The notes below the pieces were generated by a model. That model was given only the letters and a program-made list of their open reading frames with translations, was not told the DNA's origin and searched no databases. 8,220 nucleotides of DNA from an uncultured Collinsella sp. (GTDB taxonomy: Bacteria > Actinomycetota > Coriobacteriia > Coriobacteriales > Coriobacteriaceae). A program made the position numbers and the translations under genes. Positions 1 to 5,795 of the stretch are shown here, piece after piece. Within the stretch, counting starts at the first letter, position 1. Every line of letters starts with the position of its first letter. The DNA lies in contig URCS01000075.1 in assembly GCA_900546455.1 (NCBI GenBank), positions 1 through 8,220 of the forward strand, written 5' to 3'.

Positions 1-2218
1 GCTCGACCTCGGCATTGTTGGCGCTTTGCTCCAAGCGGCCGATCTCGGAGAGCAGCGAGCGGCGCTCGCCTTCAAGACGGGCGATCTCGCCGGCGGCATC
101 GCCCTCAGCGGCACGCGCCTCTTCGACGGCCGCATTGGCCTCGACGACCTGATCCGACACATGCTCAAACACGGCAGCCAGATCGGGCTCAAGCCCCTCC
201 AGCTCGCGAATGCGACGCTTACGCTCCAGAGCACCCGAGGCCTCGCCAGCATCGAGGCCCACGCGCACCAGGCCGCCACAGCTTACGCGGGCGCCATCGG
301 GAGTCACATAGGTCACACCGTCAACGACCGGCGCCAACAGCGCGGCAGCCAAGTCATCGACCACGTAATAGCCGCCGAGCAGCGCCTCGACGACGGGTCC
401 GTAGCCTGCGCGCACGGACAGACGATCAACCAGGCGGATACCGGCAGCGCCCTCAGCGGCGGTAGAGCCGCTCACGTCGCGCGCCACCAGCAGTGCTTCG
501 CCCGAGGCCTTCTTTTGGTCCAGAGCCGCACGACCGGCACGCTCAAGCGCGGACGTATCGTCGAACAGAAGCGCATCGATATCGCCGGCGAGCAATTGCT
601 CAACCAGGCCCTCAAGCTCGCGCGGGGCTTCGAGCACATCGCCCAGGCGACCCGTTACGTCATCGCCCAGCGCACCCACCAGACGGCTCACGAGCGGCGA
701 GCTGTCGGCCATGCGCGCATCAAGCTTCTTTTGGCTGGCAAGCTCCGAGCGCACCTCGGATAACTTGTTGCGCGCCTCGCTCTCACGATTACGCAAGTCC
801 TTCAGGGCCGCACGGGCGACCTCGGTGGCCTCACGCGCATCGACCTGAGCCTGGCGCGCCTCCTCAAGAGCGCCCTCAAGCTCCTCGGCGCGGTCGCGAC
901 GGCTCTCGAGCGAGGCCGTGACCTCCTCGAGCTGTTCATCGATCTGCTCCAGGCGCGAGGCATACATGTTGTCCTCGACCTCGGCATTGGAAAGCGAATC
1001 CTTCACCTTGGCGAGCTCGAGCGCAGCATTATCGGCAACGCGCTGCACATCGCGCTGCTCGCGCGTAAGCTGCGAAATCTGATTGTCGAGCGCAACGCGC
1101 CGCTCGTGGAGCTCGGCGGCGGCAGGACCAGCGGCGTCAACGTCCTCCTGGACCTGCATATGCGCGCCGGTCACTTCCTCGAGCTGAGCACGTGCGTCCT
1201 CGAGCTCCTCGACCACACGACGACGCTGATGCTCGGAGCTCGAAATCTGCCCGCGCATGTCGGACAGGCGCGACACCATGTTATGGCCCTTTTCCTCGAG
1301 CAGACGCATGTCTGAGTTAATGCGACCGACCACATCTTGCATATGGCGGCGTTGCTCGCCCAGATCGCCCACAAACAGGCCTTTTTCCTCGAGCATAACT
1401 TGGAGCTTCTCGAGCTCGCGCTCCTTTTCACCCAGGCGGTATTGCGCAAGCTCAAGTTCGGCGGCGCCCTCCTTAGAGCGGCTCTCCAGGTCGTTCCACT
1501 GCGACTGCAGCGAACGAAGCTCGTCGACGGCCAGCATCTGCGTAAGTTCGTTCGCGCGCGAGGACAGCTCTTTGTACTTGCGCGCGCGATCGACCTGACG
1601 CTCCAGTGGTCGCAGCTGACGGGCGATTTCCTTATTGATGTCGCGGGCACGCGTCAGATGCTCGTCCATCGACTTAATCTTTTTGAGCGCACGCTCCTTG
1701 CGGCGCTTGTGCTTGGAGATGCCGGCGGCCTCCTCGATGAGGGCGCGGCGCTCCTCGGGGCGGCTCTGCAAAATGGCGTCGAGCTTGCCCTGGCTGATGA
1801 TGGAATGCGTATCCTTGCCCAGGCCCGAATCGTGCAGGATGTCCTGAATGTCCATCAGGCGGCACGGACTCGAGTTGATGAGGTACTCGCTTTCGCCCGA
1901 GCGATACATGCGACGGGTGATGGCGACTTCGTCAAAATCGACGGGCAGCATATGGTCCGAGTTATCGAGCACCAGCGTGACCTCGGCGACACCCACCGGC
2001 TTGCGCGCTGACGAGCCCGAGAAGATGACGTCCTCCATGGCCTGGCCGCGCAGCTGCTTGGCGCTCTGCTCGCCCAGGACCCACAGAATTGAGTCGGAGA
2101 TGTTCGATTTTCCCGAGCCGTTGGGACCGACGATGACGGTCAGGCCCGGCTCAAACGTCATATGGGCGCGGTCGGCAAACGACTTGAACCCTTTGAGCGT
2201 GAGGGACTTGAGATACAC
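1..2218 (-). CDS. smc: Chromosome segregation ATPase SMC, N-terminal 739 residues (continues past left edge)
   Basis: SMC is the ATPase core of the bacterial condensin complex with ScpA and ScpB; it acts on the nucleoid to compact and separate replicated chromosomes. Reading from a GTG at 2216-2218 gives an open frame to the left edge. The N-terminus is MYLKSLTLKGFKSFAD, with the Walker A motif GPNGSGKS at residues 31-38 and the Q-loop segment LGEQSAKQLRG near 48-58. SIISQGKLDAIL and the EEAAGI segment follow at about 139-167. A long charged coiled coil runs from about 170 to 500, then a hinge (about 505-658, with GYGPVVEALLGG and YVTPDGARVSCGG), then a second coil from about 660. The GTG start is chosen because residue 1 matches the usual SMC N-terminus; the GAGG before it is only a moderate ribosome site. 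The start lies 10 nt after the rnc stop, so co-transcription is likely. The ABC signature and Walker B lie outside the window. Family length is about 1,180 residues. Confidence 0.97.
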   Translation of the reverse strand, partial: MYLKSLTLKGFKSFADRAHMTFEPGLTVIVGPNGSGKSNISDSILWVLGEQSAKQLRGQAMEDVIFSGSSARKPVGVAEVTLVLDNSDHMLPVDFDEVAITRRMYRSGESEYLINSSPCRLMDIQDILHDSGLGKDTHSIISQGKLDAILQSRPEERRALIEEAAGISKHKRRKERALKKIKSMDEHLTRARDINKEIARQLRPLERQVDRARKYKELSSRANELTQMLAVDELRSLQSQWNDLESRSKEGAAELELAQYRLGEKERELEKLQVMLEEKGLFVGDLGEQRRHMQDVVGRINSDMRLLEEKGHNMVSRLSDMRGQISSSEHQRRRVVEELEDARAQLEEVTGAHMQVQEDVDAAGPAAAELHERRVALDNQISQLTREQRDVQRVADNAALELAKVKDSLSNAEVEDNMYASRLEQIDEQLEEVTASLESRRDRAEELEGALEEARQAQVDAREATEVARAALKDLRNRESEARNKLSEVRSELASQKKLDARMADSSPLVSRLVGALGDDVTGRLGDVLEAPRELEGLVEQLLAGDIDALLFDDTSALERAGRAALDQKKASGEALLVARDVSGSTAAEGAAGIRLVDRLSVRAGYGPVVEALLGGYYVVDDLAAALLAPVVDGVTYVTPDGARVSCGGLVRVGLDAGEASGALERKRRIRELEGLEPDLAAVFEHVSDQVVEANAAVEEARAAEGDAAGEIARLEGERRSLLSEIGRLEQSANNAEVE

Positions 2219-2228
2219 GGTTCCTCGC

Positions 2229-2954
2229 TTACACGTGCTTCTTGTTCAGAATCACGCCGTTGGTGGTGTAACCCATGCGGTCGAGCGCCTCGAGCGCGGC
2301 GGCTCCCTCGGCTTCCTTCTTAGAGGAACCGGTGCCGCGACCCTGGCGAATGCCATCGATGAGCACCACGGCGGTAAAGGTGGGCGCATGCGCCGGGCCC
2401 TCGGAGCCAACCAGCTTATACGCCGGGGGCTCGTGACCGTCGGCTTGCACGCACTCCTGCAAAAACGACTTGGGGTTCGCGGGATGCTCGGCGCGCTCGG
2501 AAGCCAAATGCGGCTTAAGCGTACGGTGAATGAACTCCGCCGCGGCATCCCAGCCGGCATCCAGGTACAGCGCTCCCACGAGCGACTCGTAGACGTTCTC
2601 GAGGGCCGAATGCAGGCCGCGCGCACCGGTACCGGTCTCGGAGGCACCAAAGATGATGATGTCGTCGATGCCCAGCTCGTGAGAAACCTCGGACAGCGTA
2701 GCGCCCGAGACAAGCGACACCTTCAAGCGTGTGAGCTTGCCCTCGTCAAACTCCGGATAGGACTCAAACAGGGAGCGTGCGACCACAGCGCCCAAAATGG
2801 AATCGCCCAAGAACTCAAGGCGCTCATAGCTGGCAGAAACCGGCTGGCCCTCGACTGCCGAGGGATGCGTAAGGGCCGCGCGCAGCAGCACCTTATTGTT
2901 GAACTCGTGGCCCAGGATTTCCTGGGCGCGCGTAAGTCGGTCGGATAAAGCCAA
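2229..2954 (-). CDS. rnc: Ribonuclease III (TTG start), with Asn at one metal-ligand position
   Basis: RNase III is the Mg-dependent endonuclease that cuts double-stranded RNA, including the rRNA precursor and structured mRNAs. The 241-residue product has the family length. The RNase III domain covers about residues 5-150 with the signature ERLEFLGDSILG at 44-55. The dsRNA-binding domain covers about 160-228, ending in GTGSSKKEAEGAAALEAL. Compared with E. coli from memory, E44, E47, D51, E71 and E123 match E38, E41, D45, E65 and E117. The residue matching D114 is N120 (segment LENVYESLVGALYLD). The start codon is TTG at 2952-2954, supported by AAGGAGG 8 nt upstream, inside the last acpP codons; no ATG fits better. 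It begins 3 nt after the acpP stop and ends 10 nt before smc, an arrangement suggesting one transcript with coupled translation. E123 and D51, the residues generally considered most important, are intact, so the enzyme is probably active. Confidence 0.97.
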   Translation of the reverse strand: MALSDRLTRAQEILGHEFNNKVLLRAALTHPSAVEGQPVSASYERLEFLGDSILGAVVARSLFESYPEFDEGKLTRLKVSLVSGATLSEVSHELGIDDIIIFGASETGTGARGLHSALENVYESLVGALYLDAGWDAAAEFIHRTLKPHLASERAEHPANPKSFLQECVQADGHEPPAYKLVGSEGPAHAPTFTAVVLIDGIRQGRGTGSSKKEAEGAAALEALDRMGYTTNGVILNKKHV

Positions 2955-2957
2955 GAC

Positions 2958-3200
2958 TTAGGCCTCCTTGGCAGCTTCGATAGCGTCGACGGCGTCGGCG
3001 ACAGAGTTGAGCGAGAGCAGGGTCTCGTCATCGATCTCGAGGTTGAACTCGTCCTCGATAGCCGTAACCAGCTGCAGGCGCTCGAGCGAGTTGGCATCGA
3101 GGTCGTCAAAGGTGGTCTCCTCGCTAATTTCGGCAACATCGACGCCCAGAACGTCAGCAGCGACCTCGGCGATCTTGTCGAAGATTTCGGAGCGGTCCAT
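2958..3200 (-). CDS. acpP: Acyl carrier protein (80 aa) with an NSL rather than DSL attachment motif
   Basis: AcpP carries growing acyl chains on a 4'-phosphopantetheine arm during fatty-acid synthesis and delivers them to PlsX and other acyltransferases in the cytoplasm. The 80-residue acidic product has the usual ACP length and pattern: helix I at about 3-17, the attachment serine S38 in LDANSLERLQLV, then AIEDEFNLEIDDE and a final helix at about 66-78. The residue before the serine is Asn (N37, codon AAC) where the family normally has Asp (DSL). The ATG at 3198-3200 is chosen because AGAGGAAG lies 5 nt upstream and the protein then begins like other ACPs. An ATG five codons earlier would place the ribosome site inside the gene. 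The 124-nt gap to plsX holds a perfect palindrome and a possible promoter, so acpP may have its own expression control. rnc follows after 3 nt. Other carrier proteins (for example for D-alanine or polyketide) are less likely next to plsX. Confidence 0.93.
   Translation of the reverse strand: MDRSEIFDKIAEVAADVLGVDVAEISEETTFDDLDANSLERLQLVTAIEDEFNLEIDDETLLSLNSVADAVDAIEAAKEA
2963..2969 (-). promoter_or_regulatory. Ribosome binding site of rnc, inside the acpP coding end
   Basis: The minus strand reads AAGGAGG here, 8 nt before the TTG start of rnc. It is a near-consensus Shine-Dalgarno sequence and is the main reason for accepting TTG. It also encodes the Lys-Glu-Ala end of AcpP, so ribosomes finishing acpP would uncover or occupy the rnc start region. 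Coupling between the two genes is an inference. Confidence 0.75.
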
Positions 3201-3227
3201 AGCGCTTCCTCTCATAGTGCATGAATA

Positions 3228-3258
3228 CCAAAAGAATGGTACCGCCCGGGCGGTACCA
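3228..3258 (-). terminator. 22-bp perfect palindrome plus U-rich tail between plsX and acpP: intrinsic terminator or attenuator
   Basis: Positions 3237-3258 form a perfect inverted repeat with half-site TGGTACCGCCC. As RNA on the minus strand it folds into a 9-bp stem with a CCGG loop. It is followed directly by TTCTTTTGG (plus 3228-3236), giving six U in seven bases. This matches an intrinsic terminator for transcripts leaving plsX, or an attenuator in an acpP leader. A dimeric repressor operator is a less likely alternative, since the U tail is best explained by termination. On the plus strand no U tail follows, so the signal is directional. Confidence 0.6.
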
Positions 3259-3271
3259 AGACACGGTTCTG

Positions 3272-3277
3272 ATTCTA
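3272..3277 (-). promoter_or_regulatory. Possible -10 element (TAGAAT) for acpP
   Basis: The minus strand reads TAGAAT, one base from TATAAT, 71 nt before the acpP start and just upstream of the palindrome. I see no convincing -35 hexamer at 16-18 nt. If used, transcription would begin near 3265 and the palindrome would form a stem-loop at the very 5' end of the acpP mRNA. Confidence 0.25.
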
Positions 3278-3324
3278 CCCCACGGCGTGCACCGCGAAGC
3301 ACATAACAGCGCTCTAACTCGCTC

Positions 3325-4344
3325 TTATAAAACGATACCATCCATAGAGTTGGCGACATTCTCGACCAGCCCGGCGCGCACGGCTTCGGCCGCCGCGAGC
3401 GTACCGTTTTTGACAGCCTCGACTGAGGTGGCGCCATGGCCGATCAGGACCACGCCGCGCAGGCCCAGAAGAATCGCGCCGCCCTTGGCGTCGCCAGAGA
3501 GCTTGGCCTTAATCTCGCGCATCTGCTTTTTAATGAGCAGCGCGGCGATCTTGGTGCCGAGCGAGGCCATAAAGGCGCCCTTGAGCTCCTGCAGCAAAAA
3601 CTTGGCAGCGCCCTCGGTAGCTTTGAGAGCGATATTACCCGACATGCCATCGGCAACCACGACATCGAAGTTGCCTGAGGTGAGGTCGGTGCCCTCGCAG
3701 TTACCAACAAAGCCGGGAACGGCGGCCTTCATAGCAGGGAAACAGGCCTTGGTAAAGTTGGAGCCCTTCTCGTCCTCGGTGCCGTTGGCAAGCAGGCCCA
3801 CGCGAGGATGCTCGATGCCCAGGACGACGCGGGCATAGGCGCTACCCATCTGGGCAAAACGCACCATGTCATCGACCTCCACATCGGGGTTGGCACCCAT
3901 GTCGCACAGCACCGTCAGACCGCCGGCGCGATTGGGCAGCGCATTGGTCAGACAGGGGCGCACCGGCTGCTTCTTGCCTTCGGCCTGATACCTAAACGGC
4001 GTCACGTAGGCGGTGGCAGCGGCGGTCATGGCACCGGTGGAGCCGGCGGAGAAGAACGCATCCGCGTTGCCCTTCTTAATGGCGCGGCACGACAGCACGA
4101 TCGACGACTTGCGCTTGGTCATCACGGCGCGAATGGGATCGTCATCCATGGCGATAACGTCGGGTGCCTCAAGGGCCTCAACACGTGCGTGGGAAGCGGC
4201 AAAGGGGTTGACGATTTCGGCGGGGCCAGCTGCCAAGACCTCGATATCGGGATCGGCAGCAAGTGCAGCCTCGATACCATCGAGAACAACCTGAGGTTTC
4301 TCGTCTCCACCCACAACGTCTACACAAACGCGAACGTTACTCAT
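3325..4344 (-). CDS. plsX: Phosphate acyltransferase PlsX
   Basis: PlsX is a peripheral membrane enzyme that moves the acyl chain from acyl-ACP to phosphate, giving acyl-phosphate for PlsY in the first step of phospholipid synthesis. The product, 339 residues, has the family length. Recognisable segments are VDVVGGDEKP at about 8-17 (usually DAMGGDhaP), MDDDPIRAV at 66-74, ADAFFSAGSTGAM at about 94-106, LCDMGANPDV at 146-155, GLLANGTEDEKG at 183-194, VVADGMSGNIALK at 229-241 and IGHGATS at 301-307. The start at 4342-4344 (MSNVRV) is chosen because AAGGAG lies 7 nt upstream; an ATG two codons earlier is only 1 nt from that site. Upstream is rpmF with a terminator-like hairpin in the gap; downstream is acpP, whose product is its substrate carrier. 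The DAMGGD to DVVGGD change and the loss of the usual His there are variations I cannot interpret. Confidence 0.96.
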   Translation of the reverse strand: MSNVRVCVDVVGGDEKPQVVLDGIEAALAADPDIEVLAAGPAEIVNPFAASHARVEALEAPDVIAMDDDPIRAVMTKRKSSIVLSCRAIKKGNADAFFSAGSTGAMTAAATAYVTPFRYQAEGKKQPVRPCLTNALPNRAGGLTVLCDMGANPDVEVDDMVRFAQMGSAYARVVLGIEHPRVGLLANGTEDEKGSNFTKACFPAMKAAVPGFVGNCEGTDLTSGNFDVVVADGMSGNIALKATEGAAKFLLQELKGAFMASLGTKIAALLIKKQMREIKAKLSGDAKGGAILLGLRGVVLIGHGATSVEAVKNGTLAAAEAVRAGLVENVANSMDGIVL

Positions 4345-4351
4345 ATACATG

Positions 4352-4357
4352 CTCCTT
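4352..4357 (-). promoter_or_regulatory. Ribosome binding site that decides the plsX start
   Basis: The minus strand reads AAGGAG, 1 nt before a first ATG (4348-4350) and 7 nt before a second ATG (4342-4344). Only the second has workable spacing. The site begins only 5 nt after the U tail of the upstream hairpin, so the terminator and the plsX leader are almost contiguous. Confidence 0.75.
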
Positions 4358-4361
4358 ATAC

Positions 4362-4391
4362 AAAAATGGCCGACTCATTGAGCCGGCCATT
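4362..4391 (-). terminator. Intrinsic terminator or attenuator between rpmF and plsX
   Basis: AATGGCCG and CGGCCATT (plus 4365-4372 and 4384-4391) form an 8-bp stem; inside it CTC and GAG can add three pairs across a mismatch. On the minus strand the stem runs into TTTTTG, giving the classic stem plus U tract. The tail ends only a few bases before the plsX ribosome site, leaving no room for a promoter after it. PlsX expression must therefore come from transcripts that read through it. The likely effect is much L32 mRNA and less plsX mRNA. The plus strand has no U tract after the stem. Confidence 0.7.
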
Positions 4392-4393
4392 GT

Positions 4394-4444
4394 GGTTCCA
4401 TTTGGAACGGCATCGCATCCAGAGTATACCGTTACTCGGTAACG
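4394..4444 (-). repeat. Two small inverted repeats at the 3' end of rpmF
   Basis: GTTCC/GGAAC (plus 4395-4399 and 4404-4408) and CGTTAC/GTAACG (plus 4430-4435 and 4439-4444, overlapping the rpmF stop) are short perfect inverted repeats. Together with the terminator stem they make three hairpins in about 80 nt. They could protect the 3' end of rpmF mRNA. Each alone is short enough to occur by chance. Confidence 0.35.
4423..4428 (-). promoter_or_regulatory. Possible -10 element (TATACT) just after rpmF
   Basis: The minus strand reads TATACT four nucleotides after the rpmF stop codon. It is one base from the -10 consensus, but no good -35 is seen at 16-18 nt. A start near 4416 would make a plsX leader of about 70 nt that contains the terminator hairpin, which would turn that hairpin into an attenuator. 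Confidence 0.25.
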
Positions 4445-4611
4445 ATAACCTCGCGGTCCTTGTAGAAACCGCAGCTGGGGCACACGTGGTGCGGAAGCTT
4501 GACAGCGCCGCAACGGGGGCACGTGGACTGAGCCGCAGCCGAGATCTTCATGTTGGCGGAACGACGGGTGTGAGTGCGGATACGACCCTGCTTTTGTTTA
4601 GGTACGGGCAT
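4432..4611 (-). CDS. rpmF: 50S ribosomal protein L32 (zinc-ribbon form)
   Basis: L32 is a small protein of the large ribosomal subunit. The 59-residue product begins MPVPKQKQGRIRTHTRRSAN, a typical L32 start with a basic N-terminus. It has four cysteines in two CxxC pairs (C31/C34 in CPRCG and C44/C47 in CPSCG), so it is the zinc-binding version; some genomes also keep a zinc-free paralogue, which is not in this window. The start is supported by AAGGAAGG 5 nt upstream. It follows the DUF177 gene by 64 nt, the usual pairing across bacteria, and precedes plsX after a gap with a terminator-like hairpin. An extended -10 element in the upstream gap may give it its own promoter. Confidence 0.97.
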   Translation of the reverse strand: MPVPKQKQGRIRTHTRRSANMKISAAAQSTCPRCGAVKLPHHVCPSCGFYKDREVIVTE

Positions 4612-4661
4612 AGTGACCTTCCTTATGAACTATCCAGTGTGGCGATTACGCGCAAGTAGCG

Positions 4662-4670
4662 ATACTACCA
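4662..4670 (-). promoter_or_regulatory. Possible extended -10 promoter of rpmF (TGGTAGTAT)
   Basis: The minus strand reads TGGTAGTAT, fitting the TGnTAnnnT extended -10 pattern, 50 nt before the rpmF start. No clear -35 is seen. The same TGTGGTA core occurs upstream of the coiled-coil gene near 5765. A promoter here would separate the supply of L32 from the upstream genes. Confidence 0.3.
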
Positions 4671-4675
4671 CAGTT

Positions 4676-5230
4676 TTACTCATCGAGCTTGAGATTCTTC
4701 AATGCTGCAAATGGATTTTCCGTGGCAGCGGCCCATTCCGCCTCTGCCTGGGCGGCGCAATCGCATTGCTCGACGTTGAGATTGCAACCGCATGTGGGGC
4801 ACAGACCACGGCAATCGGGCTTGCAGAGCACCACAAACGGCGTGTCCATAACGACCGCGTCATTGATGGGCTCGCCCAGATCGACGAGACGGTCCTCACC
4901 CAGGAGCTCGTAGCCGTCCTCGTAGGCCTCGGGATCCTCGGGCTCCTCAAAGAGGTAGAACTCCTCGATCTCGCCGGCGATATCAAACGAGGCGGGCCCC
5001 AGGCAACGGTCGCACTCGCCGGTGGCGTGCGCGCGGACCATGCCCGTGAGCAAGACACCGGTACCGGCATTGGTAAAGACCACGTCATAGTCGATACCGT
5101 CCTGTAGCTGGTACTCCTTCTCGCCCACCGTGTAGGTGGCGACATCTACCTTACCGGTCAGCGGATACGAATCTCCAGGAAACTCGAGCTGCTCGGAAAG
5201 ATCGACGGTAACGCTCGGGAACTCAGCCAT
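4676..5230 (-). CDS. yceD: DUF177/YceD family protein, cysteine-rich, precedes rpmF
   Basis: The 184-residue product belongs to the DUF177 family (YceD in E. coli), found next to rpmF throughout bacteria and linked to 23S rRNA accumulation; its exact biochemical role is not settled. The N-terminal half is a beta-rich region. CDRCL at 73-77 and CKPDCRGLCPTCGCNLN at 136-152, with C156 and C158, form the family's metal-ligand-like cysteine set. An acidic stretch lies between them (about 87-113). The start is the ATG at 5228-5230, which shares one base with the stop of the upstream gene (TAATG). No Shine-Dalgarno sequence is visible before it, so translation probably depends on ribosomes finishing the upstream gene. 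An in-frame ATG 17 codons earlier would lie inside that gene and give an N-terminus unlike the family. Confidence 0.9.
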   Translation of the reverse strand: MAEFPSVTVDLSEQLEFPGDSYPLTGKVDVATYTVGEKEYQLQDGIDYDVVFTNAGTGVLLTGMVRAHATGECDRCLGPASFDIAGEIEEFYLFEEPEDPEAYEDGYELLGEDRLVDLGEPINDAVVMDTPFVVLCKPDCRGLCPTCGCNLNVEQCDCAAQAEAEWAAATENPFAALKNLKLDE

Positions 5231-5727
5231 TACCACTGACCATTCTGTTGGGCAGCACCCTCGTTGAGCTGCTGACGGCAACGGGTAACGGTACCGGTCA
5301 GGCTCTTGAGGTTCTCCTCCAGGTGCGTAAAGACCTGCTCTGCGTAGTCCTCGGCAGCATAACGCGTCTCGCGCTCGTACTGCTGGGCACGATCGCGGAT
5401 GTCGTCGGCCTGTTGCTGCGCTAAGCGGACGATCTCCTGCTCACCGGCAATGGTGAGGGCCTGCTGCTGAGCGTCGGCGATGATGGAATCGGCCTGAGCG
5501 GCGGCGGAAGCCATAAGCTCCTCGCGCTCCTTAAGGATACGGCGGGACTTCTGCCACTCCTCGGGATAGCTCATGCGGATCTCGTCGAGGATGTTGAAGA
5601 ACACGTCGGCGTCGATGACCTTGAACTGAGCGTTCTTGCCGAAAGGCGGCTTGGCTTCCTCGATCAGCCCTTCGAGCTCATCGACCAAGCTGACGATCCT
5701 ATCGCCAGGAAAATTCTCGCCCGGCAT
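5230..5727 (-). CDS. SepIVA/DivIVA-like coiled-coil protein (short form)
   Basis: The 165-residue product is mostly charged helix. An N-terminal block (about 9-70: DRIVSLVDELEGLIEEA, then a loop rich in K and F, then DVFFNILDEIRMSYPEEW) is followed by a coiled coil rich in Ala, Gln and Glu (about 62-145), with no signal peptide or membrane segment. Compared from memory with mycobacterial Rv2927c (SepIVA, a DivIVA-domain septation factor), the layout agrees block by block. The helix pair, the PEE/PGE turn, the xxxNEVV/GEQEIV segment and the C-terminal LxxxxRxRxQL-like ending all match, but the middle coil is much shorter here. Rv2927c is also followed by a DUF177 gene (Rv2926c), which supports orthology. 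The ATG at 5725-5727 has AAAGGAGA just upstream; an ATG eight codons earlier lies before that site. Annotation pipelines might instead call it an ATP synthase subunit B-like or DivIVA protein. A role in septum or envelope placement is inferred. Confidence 0.7.
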   Translation of the reverse strand: MPGENFPGDRIVSLVDELEGLIEEAKPPFGKNAQFKVIDADVFFNILDEIRMSYPEEWQKSRRILKEREELMASAAAQADSIIADAQQQALTIAGEQEIVRLAQQQADDIRDRAQQYERETRYAAEDYAEQVFTHLEENLKSLTGTVTRCRQQLNEGAAQQNGQW

Positions 5728-5762
5728 CCGGTCTCCTTTCATAGGTAACATATCATCGTGCT

Positions 5763-5771
5763 AGTTTACCA
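5763..5771 (-). promoter_or_regulatory. Possible extended -10 promoter of the coiled-coil/DUF177 pair (TGGTAAACT)
   Basis: In the 68-nt gap after coaD the minus strand reads TGGTAAACT, fitting the extended -10 pattern, with a start expected about 30 nt before the ATG. The -35 region is weak. The flanking TGTGGTA core is shared with the candidate before rpmF. Confidence 0.3.
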
Positions 5772-5795
5772 CATGCCACCAGGCAATAAGAAACG

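Noticed and set aside
26..2011. Long plus-strand open frames opposite smc
   Set aside because: They mirror the high-GC coding strand of smc, whose minus frame has Walker A, Q-loop, coil and hinge features; the plus-strand proteins show no recognisable family and no ribosome sites.
4348..4350. Upstream ATG of plsX as the start
   Set aside because: It lies 1 nt from the AAGGAG site, too close for initiation; the second ATG has 7-nt spacing and fits the family N-terminus.
3808..4659. A 283-residue plus-strand frame across plsX, the gap and rpmF
   Set aside because: It runs antisense through two certain genes and a terminator hairpin and resembles no family; it is best explained as a shadow of GC-rich codons.
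4612..4675. A structured leader or riboswitch before rpmF
   Set aside because: Only 64 nt are available and the short GCG/CGC pairings I could draw do not form a stable, terminator-linked fold.
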